Positions 7,405 through 14,262 of a stretch of 21,546 nt of DNA are shown in pieces (positions within the stretch are counted from its first letter, which is position 1; the number at the start of each line of letters is the position of its first letter). Origin of the DNA: Halorhodospira sp. Lineage in GTDB: Bacteria; Pseudomonadota; Gammaproteobacteria; Nitrococcales; Halorhodospiraceae. The DNA is taken from contig SKJZ01000007.1 in NCBI GenBank assembly GCA_007121755.1, positions 1-21,546 of the forward strand. The letters run 5' to 3'. Under the pieces are notes generated by a model, which made no database searches, was not told the origin of the DNA, and worked only from the letters and a program-made list of their open reading frames with translations. A program made the translations under genes and the position numbers.

Positions 7405-7713
7405 TTACACCATGGCGTCGATCCCACCGTCGTCGCGGTCGTCAACCCCTCCGTCGACGCTGTAACTGGATACCCCATCATCGGGCGTCGGGTTCATGGC
7501 GGTGTCGGTGCCCTCACCACCCAGCAAGCTGGCAATATCCACCGTATCAGCGCCGCTGGCCGTGGGACCCGTTCCGGCGCTGGATTCGGCGCCGCCGGTG
7601 GAGTCGAAACGGTCGCTCCTACCGGAGTCTTCGTGGGTATCCATCACTTTGGAGGACGATGACGGCGTGGTTGGCATGGTCGGCCCACCACTGATTCCGC
7701 CGAGTGCAGACAT
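7405..7713 (-). CDS. Small Ser/Gly/Asp-rich acidic protein, unrecognised
   Basis: I do not recognise this 102-residue protein. It is low in complexity and likely disordered: I count 18 Gly, 16 Ser, 15 Asp and 3 Glu against 4 Lys/Arg, with no Cys or Trp. No signal peptide or membrane segment is evident; the start 'MSALGGISGGPTMPTTPSSS' is Gly/Ser/Pro-rich, and the C terminus is 'VDGGVDDRDDGGIDAMV'. The start at 7713 is supported by a perfect AGGAGGT just upstream; an in-frame ATG at 7749 has no ribosome site. It lies upstream of der on the same strand but 189 bases away, and der seems to have its own promoter. The strong ribosome site is the main reason to believe this is a gene; composition alone could arise by chance in GC-rich DNA. 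Confidence 0.6.
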   Translation of the reverse strand: MSALGGISGGPTMPTTPSSSSKVMDTHEDSGRSDRFDSTGGAESSAGTGPTASGADTVDIASLLGGEGTDTAMNPTPDDGVSSYSVDGGVDDRDDGGIDAMV

Positions 7714-7716
7714 AAA

Positions 7717-7723
7717 ACCTCCT
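7717..7723 (-). promoter_or_regulatory. Perfect ribosome binding site deciding a start
   Basis: The minus strand reads AGGAGGT, fully complementary to the 16S anti-Shine-Dalgarno core, with AGGAGG ending four bases before the ATG at 7713. It is the best ribosome site in the window. It fixes the start of the small acidic protein at the third in-frame Met rather than the earlier ones. Confidence 0.7.
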
Positions 7724-7960
7724 ATTGAACCGCTTATCACATTTTTCATGCGGACTGCATAATAGTGCCGCCCTGGGGAACACCCCGGCGGCACCGGGTT
7801 GCCGGTCATCGCAGCTGCAGGCGCTTGTTAAGAGCCCACTCCCAAACTTACGGCCGGCACCTGTGGGACATGCAACGCGAATACCGAGTTCCTGGCAAAC
7901 CGGATAGCGGGGCAGCGGCGGCGGACGGGTGACCTATGGGAGGGGCGCTCGCGCCTCGCG

Positions 7961-7969
7961 TGTTATTAT
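7961..7969 (+). promoter_or_regulatory. fabI promoter (extended -10)
   Basis: TGTTATTAT carries the TGn extension and a TATTAT -10 hexamer, with no good -35, as expected of an extended -10 promoter. The predicted start, near 7976, gives a leader of about 60 bases before the fabI ATG. Confidence 0.45.
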
Positions 7970-8036
7970 CGGCCCCGCAGCGCCGCCGGAGGCGGTGCCG
8001 GAGACCTTGTTAACCGCCGGAGACCGGAGAACTGTC

Positions 8037-8828
8037 ATGGGATTCATGCAGAATAAACGCGTGCTCATCGTCGGTGTCGCCAGCGACCGCTCCATCGCCT
8101 GGGGTATCGCTCGGTCGATGCACGCGCAGGGCGCGGAGTTGGCGTTCACCTATCAGAACGAGAAGCTACAGAGCCGGGTGGAGACCCTGGCGGCCGAGGC
8201 CGGCAGCGAACTCACCTTTCCGTGCGATGTCTCCTCGGACAGCGACATCGAAGCGGTCTTCGCCTCTCTCAAGCAACACTGGACCGACGGCATCGACGCC
8301 ATCGTCCACGCCGTCGCGTTCGCGCCGCGCGAGGAGTTGGCTGGCTCGTTTGTCGACAACACAACCCGCGAGGGCTATCGCACCGCCCACGAGATTTCGG
8401 CGTACAGCTTTGTCGCTCTGGCGCGCTACGGACGGGAGATGCTTCGCCAGCGCCACGGGGCGCTGTTGACCCTGACCTACCTGGGCGGAGAGCGGGCGCT
8501 GCCGAACTACAACGTGATGGGGCCGGCCAAAGCGAGCCTGGAGACCGCCACACGGTACATGGCTGCCGATCTGGGGCCTGAGGGCATACGGGTCAACGCC
8601 CTCTCCGCCGGTCCGATCCGGACCCTGGCAGCCTCGGGCATCGGCAACTTCAAAAAGATGCTTGCTCACAACGAGAAGGTCACGCCGCTAAGGAAGAACG
8701 TCACCATCGACGAAGTCGGTAACGTCGGCGCGTTCCTCTGCTCCGACTTAGCGTCGGGGGTCACCGGCGAGGTGGTCCACGTGGACGCCGGGTTCCACTG
8801 CGTGGCGCTATCGGGGGCGGAACTCTAA
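8037..8828 (+). CDS. fabI: Enoyl-[acyl-carrier-protein] reductase FabI (NADH)
   Basis: This encodes 263 residues, close to E. coli FabI. It is the short-chain dehydrogenase-type enoyl-ACP reductase that completes each cycle of type II fatty acid elongation. The opening 'MGFMQNKRVLIVGVASDRSI' with its GxxxxxSI nucleotide-binding loop, the catalytic Y148 and Y158 with K165 in 'TYLGGERALPNYNVMGPAKA', and 'LSAGPIRTLAASGI' (189-202) are all diagnostic. At residue 94 it has Ala where E. coli has Gly93, a site linked to triclosan and diazaborine sensitivity; Ala also occurs naturally in other FabI proteins. The ATG at 8037 has GGAGA six bases upstream and matches the family start. The gene is followed by a clear terminator and faces ppiD. 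Confidence 0.97.
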   Translation: MGFMQNKRVLIVGVASDRSIAWGIARSMHAQGAELAFTYQNEKLQSRVETLAAEAGSELTFPCDVSSDSDIEAVFASLKQHWTDGIDAIVHAVAFAPREELAGSFVDNTTREGYRTAHEISAYSFVALARYGREMLRQRHGALLTLTYLGGERALPNYNVMGPAKASLETATRYMAADLGPEGIRVNALSAGPIRTLAASGIGNFKKMLAHNEKVTPLRKNVTIDEVGNVGAFLCSDLASGVTGEVVHVDAGFHCVALSGAEL

Positions 8829-8842
8829 GGAAGCTGGAAAAT

Positions 8843-8891
8843 CCGGCGCCCGCGGGGAGGGGGCCACCCCCACACCCCTGGCGCCGGTTTT
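8843..8891. terminator. Two-way intrinsic terminator between fabI and ppiD
   Basis: The arms ccggcgcc (8843-8850) and ggcgccgg (8880-8887) are perfect complements, with a further G-run/C-run stem inside the loop. On the plus strand the stem is followed by ttttcttt. On the minus strand it is followed by attttcc. It can therefore stop fabI and, less strongly, ppiD. Confidence 0.85.
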
Positions 8892-8900
8892 CTTTCCCTG

Positions 8901-10799
8901 CTAGAGCCGGTCTTCGCGGATACGGATGTTGGCTTCCGCCCGCATCGCCTCGATTAAACCGTCGAATTCCGCTCGCGCGCCCGCGGCCAGCAGCTGTTGG
9001 CGCAGCTCCCGCCTCTCATCGGCGTCCAGCGCATCCGGATCGCCAGGTTCGATGGCGTCCAGCCGGACGTATGCGGCGCCGGCGTCATTGAGCGTCACCA
9101 CGGCTCCGGCGCCCTCGCCCAAGGTAAACGCGCGCTCCACCACCGCCGGCGGATGGCGGCTGTCGCCACGGCCGACCAGTTCGGCGCTCCCCGCGTCACC
9201 ACCCTGACCAGCCACGGCCTCATCCCAATCGGCTCCCTCTTCAAGGGCTTCCGCCAGCGCCTCGGCCCGCTGCCGGGCGATCTCTCCGGCGGCCTGCCGG
9301 CGCAGCGTCTCGCGGATCTCATCGGCCACGGCCTCCAATGGCTCCGGTGCCGCCGGGCGATGTTCGTGCAGGCGGAGCACCAGGAAACGGTCGTCAGCGA
9401 GTTCGATCAAGTCGCTGTTGTACGCGTGTTCCAGCACGTCCTCATGGAAGGCCGCTTCCACCACCTGCGGATACCCGGCCAACCCCTCTTCGGCACCGTC
9501 CCGGGGAATCCAATCGCTGGTACGGATTTCGAGCCCCAAGGCGTCCGCGGCCGGCTCCAGGCCAGCGGGCTGCTCGAATGCGATATTGGCCAACTCATCG
9601 GCCATCTCGAACAACTCCGCGCCAACCTCTGCACGAAGCAGGTCACGCCGGACCTCATCCCGCACCTCTTCAAAGTCCGGAGCGTCACCCGCTTCGACCC
9701 CCTCGACGAAGATCAAGTGGTACCCGAACGGGCTGCGCACCGGGTCGGAGAGTTCACCCTCGTCCAATGAGAACAGCGCCTCTTCGAACGGCTCGACCGT
9801 ATCGCCGCGCTCCAGCCAGCCGAGCATGCCGCCCCGGCGGGCGGAGCCGGCGTCATCGGAGTGGGCGTCGGCCAACTCTTCGAATGACTCACCCTGCTCG
9901 ATCCGTTGGCGCAGATCGAGCGCCAGCGCACGCGCCTGCTCCACCTCGCCCTCAGCCGGATCTTCCCCCAACTGGATGAGAATATGCCTTGCCTCGCGCC
10001 GGCCGCCATCTCCGTAACGCCCCCGGGTCTCGCGGTAGTACGCCCGTAACTCATCCTCGGTGATCCGCGCACGCTCCCCCAATGCCTCCGGAGTCAATTC
10101 CACGTAAGCGACGCGTACCGCTTCTGGCCGCATGTACTCGGTAAGGTGGGCCTCATAGCGCGTCTCCACCTCCGCATCGGTTACCTCAACTTCCTCCAAC
10201 AACGCCGAGGCCGGCCACTTGGCGTACGCGAAGCTGCGCCGTTGATCGATGAGGGAGATATAGCGGTCGAGTTGGGCCTCGGAAACCACGGTGCTGAGCA
10301 TGACCGCTTCCTGCAACTGGTCGACCAGGAGATCGCGGCGTACTAGGGCCTCGTACTGATCGGTGGTCATGCGGTTGCGCTGCAGCAACATCTCGTACCG
10401 CTCGCGGGAGAAGCGGCCGTCGACCTGAAAGGCCTCCTGATTACGGATGTGGTGAGCCAACTCTTGGTCGCTGACACGCAACCCCTTGTCGCCGACAAAT
10501 CCGTACAGCAGCGTCTGATTGATGATCCGGTCGAGGGACTCCCGCCGCAGCGCCGCTTCGTCGTACATATCGTCGGGCAGCGAACCGCCGAACATCTCCG
10601 CCAAGCGGTCGCGCTGCTGCCGATAGACCTGGTCCAGACGCTGGCGATCGATATCGACACCGTCGACTTCAGCCACCACCGCACCGCCGGAACCGGTGAA
10701 GTAGCTGTACCCGCCAATGAATAGGAACGGCACGGCGATAAAGCCCACGATCACGTAGGCGATCCAACCCTTAACCCCGTCTCGAATGCTTTGCAGCAT
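8901..10799 (-). CDS. ppiD: Membrane-anchored periplasmic chaperone PpiD
   Basis: The 632 residues match the length of E. coli PpiD (623). A short cytoplasmic start 'MLQSIRDGVKGWIAYVIVGF' leads into one membrane helix (about 12-34). A SurA-like chaperone domain follows (about 40-165). The parvulin-type PPIase domain spans about 268-366 and has 'ARHILIQ', 'GGMLGWLERG', 'FGYHLI' and adjoining motifs. A long C-terminal domain follows. PpiD sits at the Sec translocon and helps newly exported proteins fold. The protein is strongly acidic, mainly Glu, as in salt-adapted proteomes. The ATG at 10799 has CGGGAG just upstream. It is set off from the tRNA-Asp gene by a strong terminator, so it must have its own promoter, perhaps near the 'tctaat' at 10844-10849 (weak). 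Confidence 0.93.
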   Translation of the reverse strand: MLQSIRDGVKGWIAYVIVGFIAVPFLFIGGYSYFTGSGGAVVAEVDGVDIDRQRLDQVYRQQRDRLAEMFGGSLPDDMYDEAALRRESLDRIINQTLLYGFVGDKGLRVSDQELAHHIRNQEAFQVDGRFSRERYEMLLQRNRMTTDQYEALVRRDLLVDQLQEAVMLSTVVSEAQLDRYISLIDQRRSFAYAKWPASALLEEVEVTDAEVETRYEAHLTEYMRPEAVRVAYVELTPEALGERARITEDELRAYYRETRGRYGDGGRREARHILIQLGEDPAEGEVEQARALALDLRQRIEQGESFEELADAHSDDAGSARRGGMLGWLERGDTVEPFEEALFSLDEGELSDPVRSPFGYHLIFVEGVEAGDAPDFEEVRDEVRRDLLRAEVGAELFEMADELANIAFEQPAGLEPAADALGLEIRTSDWIPRDGAEEGLAGYPQVVEAAFHEDVLEHAYNSDLIELADDRFLVLRLHEHRPAAPEPLEAVADEIRETLRRQAAGEIARQRAEALAEALEEGADWDEAVAGQGGDAGSAELVGRGDSRHPPAVVERAFTLGEGAGAVVTLNDAGAAYVRLDAIEPGDPDALDADERRELRQQLLAAGARAEFDGLIEAMRAEANIRIREDRL

Positions 10800-10852
10800 A
10801 GCTCCCGACCGTTGGTGGCTTCCGGTGATTCACTACTTGAGTGATTAGACAT

Positions 10853-10878
10853 AAAAAAGGCGCCCGGTTCGGCGCCTT
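10853..10878 (-). terminator. Intrinsic terminator after tRNA-Asp
   Basis: On the minus strand aaggcgcc and ggcgcctt (plus-strand 10871-10878 and 10857-10864) form an 8-bp stem with a 6-base loop, followed by a run of T residues. It ends the hupB-tRNA-Val-tRNA-Asp transcript before ppiD. Confidence 0.9.
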
Positions 10879-10918
10879 GCACAGAGCTTGCCCCTGTAGG
10901 GAAGCGCTGAGTCGAAAT

Positions 10919-10995
10919 TGGCGGAGCGGACGGGACTCGAACCCGCGACCTCCGGCGTGACAGGCCGGCATTCTAACCAACTGAACTACCGCTCC
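10919..10995 (-). tRNA. tRNA-Asp (GTC)
   Basis: The 77-base cloverleaf begins GGAGCGGTAGTTCAGTTGGT. The anticodon arm is CCGGC-CTGTCAC-GCCGG with anticodon GTC, and the T arm is GCGGGTTCGAGTCCCGT. The acceptor GGAGCGG pairs with CCGCTCC. The 3' CCA is encoded. It follows tRNA-Val after 10 bases and is likely processed from the same RNA. Confidence 0.98.
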
Positions 10996-11005
10996 GTTAC
11001 TGCCC

Positions 11006-11081
11006 TGGTGGGTGGTGAGGGGCTCGAACCCCCGACATTCGCCTTGTAAGGGCGACGCTCTCCCAACTGAGCTAACCACCC
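11006..11081 (-). tRNA. tRNA-Val (TAC)
   Basis: The 76-base cloverleaf begins GGGTGGTTAGCTCAGTTGGG. The anticodon arm is TCGCC-CTTACAA-GGCGA with anticodon TAC, and the T arm is GGGGGTTCGAGCCCCTC. The acceptor GGGTGGT pairs with ACCACCC. The 3' CCA is encoded. It starts 14 bases after the hupB stop, too close for an obvious separate promoter. Confidence 0.98.
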
Positions 11082-11095
11082 GCGTTGGCAAGGCG

Positions 11096-11368
11096 CTAGT
11101 TTATAGCATCTTTCAGAGCCTTGCCAGGCTTGAATCCCGGTACCTTGGAGGCCGGAATCCGAATCGATTCGCCGGTCCTGGGGTTGCGCCCGGTGCGAGC
11201 GGCCCGGTCACGGACAGTGAAAGTGCCGAAACCGACCAGCGTCACCTGATCCCCCTCGCGGAGCGCATCGGTGACCGACTCGACCACTGCGTCCACCGCG
11301 CGCGCGGCAGCCGCCTTTGAAATATCTGCAGATTCCGCCACAGCCTCGATGAGCTCGGATTTATTCAT
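11096..11368 (-). CDS. hupB: DNA-binding protein HU-beta
   Basis: This is a 90-residue HU protein. 'MNKSELIEAVAESADISKAA' opens it, 'VTLVGFGTFTVRDRAARTGR' carries the core beta turn, and 'NPRTGESIRIPASKVPGFKPGK' is the DNA-clasping arm with its intercalating Pro. HU is a small dimeric nucleoid protein that bends DNA without strong sequence preference. I start at ATG 11368, where the family starts; AAGGGG lies a little upstream. The frame stays open back to 11518 but has no family similarity there. Position after lon supports HupB over HupA. A strong sigma-70 promoter at 11606-11635 gives a leader of about 230 bases. tRNA-Val and tRNA-Asp follow on the same transcript. Confidence 0.97.
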   Translation of the reverse strand: MNKSELIEAVAESADISKAAAARAVDAVVESVTDALREGDQVTLVGFGTFTVRDRAARTGRNPRTGESIRIPASKVPGFKPGKALKDAIN

Positions 11369-11598
11369 CCCTTGATTCCCCTTGGTGTTATTGGTCGTAA
11401 ACAGGTTTTTATTGCTCACCGTCCGCCGGGGGTGCGGCCGGCTCGCATATTGCCGCCTTCCGGCCGGTTCATGTCCGGGGATGCCCCATTCGGGGCCTAC
11501 CCGGAACAACCATGCCACGGCATCCCCCCATCCCCCCCGAGAAGCGCCGCAAAACTAGCCGTAACAAGGCCCCCGGCCTATATCGGCACTCCCCTCGG
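11369..11598 (-). promoter_or_regulatory. Long hupB leader with competing stems
   Basis: From the predicted start near 11598 to the ATG is about 230 bases. Within it ggggatgcc (11477-11485) can pair with ggcatcccc (11519-11527), a 9-bp stem. Alternatively tccggg (11474-11479) can pair with cccgga (11500-11505), enclosing ccccattcgggg (11484-11495). The two arrangements share bases and exclude each other. No known riboswitch consensus is visible. Confidence 0.4.
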
Positions 11599-11605
11599 TC
11601 GGGGC

Positions 11606-11635
11606 TTTATAACAGCCGGTTTTCCGGCGTGTCAA
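11606..11635 (-). promoter_or_regulatory. hupB sigma-70 promoter
   Basis: On the minus strand a perfect -35 TTGACA (plus 11630-11635) and a -10 TATAAA (plus 11606-11611) are separated by 18 bases. The -10 is preceded by TGT, an extended -10. The spacer contains GCCGG-AAAA-CCGGC, a small hairpin or operator-like palindrome (11615-11628). It starts 12 bases past the lon stop codon. Confidence 0.8.
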
Positions 11636-11647
11636 CCAACCATACAA

Positions 11648-14116
11648 TTAATGCGGCCTTACCGCATCGCTATCAGCAGCCGGCGCTCTACGCCGTCCCC
11701 CCTGCTTCTTCTGCCCCTTATCGCCGTCTTCCCGAGACGGGGCCAGCGGCGTGGGCCGTCTGACCAGGGCCACTTCCAGCACCTCGTCGATCCAACGGAC
11801 CGGACGTATATCGAGCTTCCCTTTGACTTCTTTGGGAATCTCGACCAGATCCTTGCGGTTCTCCTCGGGGATCAGCACGGTGCCGATACCGCCCCGCAGG
11901 GCCGCCAACAGCTTCTCCTTGAGCCCCCCCACCGGGAGGACCTCCCCGCGCAGCGTGATCTCCCCTGTCATGGCCACATTGGCCCGTACCGGAATCCCCG
12001 TCAAAGAAGAGACCACCGCCACGCACATACCGATACCTGCCGACGGGCCGTCCTTCGGGATGGCGCCTTCGGGGATATGGATATGGATATCGTTGACGCC
12101 GTAGAAATCGGGGTCGACGCCGAGCGTTTCGGCCCGGGCGCGGACGACGGTGATAGCGGCCTGGATGGACTCCTTCATCACGTCGCCCAATTTTCCGGTC
12201 TGGGACGCCCGCCCCTTGCCGGACACCACCGCAGTCTCGATAGTCAGCAGCTCGCCACCAACCTCGGTCCACGCCAGCCCGGTCGCCTGTCCCACACGGT
12301 CCTCGCTCTCGGCCACGCCAAAGCGGTGGCGGCGCACCCCCAGATACTTCTCTAGGTTGCGCCGGGTCACGGAGACTTTCTTTCGTCCCTCGCCACCACG
12401 GATGTCGCGCTCCACGAGCCCTTTGACCACCTTGCGGCAGACGGTCGCAAGCTCGCGTTCCAGGTTTCGCACCCCGGCCTCGCGAGTGTAGTAGCGGACA
12501 ACGTCCCGCACCGCGCTCTCCTTGACATCAAGTTCGCCGCGCTTAATGCCGTTCGCCTTCATCTGCTTGGGCAACAGGTGGCGCTCGGCGATGGCGACCT
12601 TCTCCTCCTCGGTATAGCCCGGCAGGCGGATGACTTCCATGCGGTCGAGCAACGGAGCGGGAATGTTCATGGTATTGGCGGTGCAGACGAACATGATGTC
12701 CGAGAGGTCGAACTCCACTTCCAAGTAGTGGTCGGTGAAGCTGTCGTTCTGCTCCGGATCGAGGACCTCCAACAGCGCGGACGCCGGATCGCCCCGGAAA
12801 TCCATGGCCATCTTGTCGATCTCGTCGAGCAAGAAGAGCGGATTGCGTTTCCCGACCTTGCTCAGATTCTGCACGATCTTGCCCGGCAACGAGCCGATAT
12901 AGGTCCGCCGGTGACCACGGATCTCCGCCTCATCCCGCACGCCGCCCAGCGACATCCGCGTGAACTTGCGGTTGGTGGAGCGGGCGATCGATTGCCCCAG
13001 CGAAGTCTTGCCGACGCCGGGCGGTCCGACCAGACAGAGGATCGGCCCCTTGAGCTTGCGCACCCGGCGTTGTACCGCCAAGTACTCCAAAATCCGCTCC
13101 TTGACCTTCTCCAGGCCGTAGTGGTCCTCGTCCAGCACCTTCTGCGCCCGCTTCAGATCGTGATGGACGCGGGTGCGCTCCTTCCACGGCATGCCGACGA
13201 TCCAATCGAGGTAGTTGCGCACCACCGTCGCCTCGGCCGACATCGGCGACATCATCCGCAGCTTGCCCAACTCCTGCCGCGCCTTCTCCATGGCCTGCTT
13301 GGGCATGCCCGACTCTTCGATCTTGCGCTCCAACTCCTCGATCTCGTTGGGCACGTCGTCCAGCTCACCCAACTCCTTCTGGATGGCCTTCATCTGCTCA
13401 TTAAGGTAGTACTCCCGCTGGGACTTCTCCATCTGCTGCTTAACGCGCCCGCGGATGCGCTTCTCGATCTGGAGGACATCGATCTCGCCCTCGATCAGCC
13501 CCATGAGGTGTTCCAGACGCGCGCGCGCGTCTTCCATCTCGAGGACGTGCTGCTTCTCTTCCACCTTCAGCGCCATATGGGCGGCGATGGTATCCGCGAG
13601 GCGTCCCGGCTCCTCGATCCCGGTCAGGGAGGCGAGGATCTCGGGCGGGATCTTCTTGTTGAGCTTCACGTACTGCTCGAAAAGGTTGTTGGCCGACCGG
13701 GCCAACACTTCAACCTCTTTGTCCCCGGCATCGGGCGCGACCTCCGGCACCACGACCATTCGCGCCGCCAGGTACTCGCCGCTATCCAGGAGCTCGATCA
13801 AACGGGCCCGCTCCACCCCCTCGACCAGGACCTTCACCGTGCCGTCGGGGAGCTTAAGCATCTGCAGAATGGACGCGACCGTACCGTAGGCGTACAAATC
13901 GTCGCCGTAAGGATCGTCCACATCGGCGCTCTTCTGCGCCACCAGGAAGATCCGCTTGTCCCTGTCCATCGCAGCCTCAAGGGCGTGGATGGATCGCTCC
14001 CGCCCGACGAAGAGCGGGATCACCATATGGGGGTAGACCACCACATCGCGCAGCGGCAAAACCGGCGCGTCGGCGACTTCCTGGTTCCTGTCTGAATTCT
14101 GAACGTTCGACTCCAT
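11648..14116 (-). CDS. lon: ATP-dependent protease Lon
   Basis: This is an 822-residue LonA protease. The N-terminal substrate domain begins 'VLPLRDVVVYPHMVIPLFVG' (19-38). A coiled-coil region spans about 185-290. The AAA+ module has Walker A 'GPPGVGKT' (364-371) and Walker B 'LFLLDEID' (427-434). The protease domain has S692 in 'KDGPSAGIGM' and K735 in 'GGLKEKLLAA', the catalytic dyad. A basic tail of about 30 residues extends past the conserved core. Lon degrades misfolded and specific regulatory proteins in the cytoplasm. The ATG at 14116 has GAGGT upstream, inside two copies of cctagcg. Upstream is a sigma-32-like promoter, in keeping with lon as a heat-shock gene. It follows clpX and precedes hupB, the common order. 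Confidence 0.98.
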   Translation of the reverse strand: MESNVQNSDRNQEVADAPVLPLRDVVVYPHMVIPLFVGRERSIHALEAAMDRDKRIFLVAQKSADVDDPYGDDLYAYGTVASILQMLKLPDGTVKVLVEGVERARLIELLDSGEYLAARMVVVPEVAPDAGDKEVEVLARSANNLFEQYVKLNKKIPPEILASLTGIEEPGRLADTIAAHMALKVEEKQHVLEMEDARARLEHLMGLIEGEIDVLQIEKRIRGRVKQQMEKSQREYYLNEQMKAIQKELGELDDVPNEIEELERKIEESGMPKQAMEKARQELGKLRMMSPMSAEATVVRNYLDWIVGMPWKERTRVHHDLKRAQKVLDEDHYGLEKVKERILEYLAVQRRVRKLKGPILCLVGPPGVGKTSLGQSIARSTNRKFTRMSLGGVRDEAEIRGHRRTYIGSLPGKIVQNLSKVGKRNPLFLLDEIDKMAMDFRGDPASALLEVLDPEQNDSFTDHYLEVEFDLSDIMFVCTANTMNIPAPLLDRMEVIRLPGYTEEEKVAIAERHLLPKQMKANGIKRGELDVKESAVRDVVRYYTREAGVRNLERELATVCRKVVKGLVERDIRGGEGRKKVSVTRRNLEKYLGVRRHRFGVAESEDRVGQATGLAWTEVGGELLTIETAVVSGKGRASQTGKLGDVMKESIQAAITVVRARAETLGVDPDFYGVNDIHIHIPEGAIPKDGPSAGIGMCVAVVSSLTGIPVRANVAMTGEITLRGEVLPVGGLKEKLLAALRGGIGTVLIPEENRKDLVEIPKEVKGKLDIRPVRWIDEVLEVALVRRPTPLAPSREDGDKGQKKQGGRRRAPAADSDAVRPH

Positions 14117-14177
14117 CCGCTAGGACCTCGCTAGGTGCGGATTATTGACAGGCGCGTACCGGAAACCCGAAACACGC

Positions 14178-14235
14178 CGCGGCTCCACCCAATCTGCGGG
14201 GTGCCGGCAACCGATTTCAAGCCGGTGGAGCCGCG
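14178..14235. repeat. 12-bp inverted repeat around the lon promoter
   Basis: cgcggctccacc (14178-14189) and ggtggagccgcg (14224-14235) are perfect reverse complements. A nested ccggc/gccgg pair lies inside. A palindrome gcgccccggggcgc (14233-14246) adjoins it. It lies between the clpX stop and the lon ATG. It lacks a T-run, so it is not a plain intrinsic terminator. As RNA it could end or stabilise the clpX message; as DNA it frames the lon heat-shock promoter. Confidence 0.65.
14194..14221 (-). promoter_or_regulatory. Heat-shock (sigma-32-like) promoter of lon
   Basis: On the minus strand CTTGAAA (plus 14215-14221) matches the sigma-32 -35 fully. After 13 bases comes CCCCGCAG (plus 14194-14201), matching the CCCC core of the CCCCATNT -10. 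The predicted start is about 70 bases before the lon ATG. Confidence 0.6.
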
Positions 14236-14262
14236 CCCCGGGGCGCCGTGCTCTAACGACGC

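Larger units (their letters stand above)
7714..8036. other. Intergenic region between divergent small gene and fabI
   Basis: About 320 bases without a convincing gene. On the minus strand it holds the ribosome site above and a TATTAT at 7758-7763 that could be a -10 for the small acidic protein gene. On the plus strand it holds an extended -10 (7961-7969) for fabI and a GGAGA ribosome site at 8026-8030. The open frame upstream of fabI (7929-8036) is not supported by family alignment. The rest shows only short GC-rich inverted repeats. Confidence 0.5.

Noticed and set aside
7714..7809. Earlier starts of the small acidic protein (7749, 7809)
   Set aside because: Neither has a ribosome site, whereas 7713 has a perfect one.
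11369..11518. N-terminal extension of HU
   Set aside because: HU proteins begin at MNKSE; the extension has no similarity and covers the structured leader.
12578..14095. A 505-codon open frame on the + strand opposite lon
   Set aside because: Lon is certain on the minus strand. Long antisense frames arise in GC-rich coding DNA from codon bias, and this one has no ribosome site or recognisable domain.
14233..14246. gcgccccggggcgc palindrome as a clpX terminator
   Set aside because: There is no spacer for a loop and no T-run after it.
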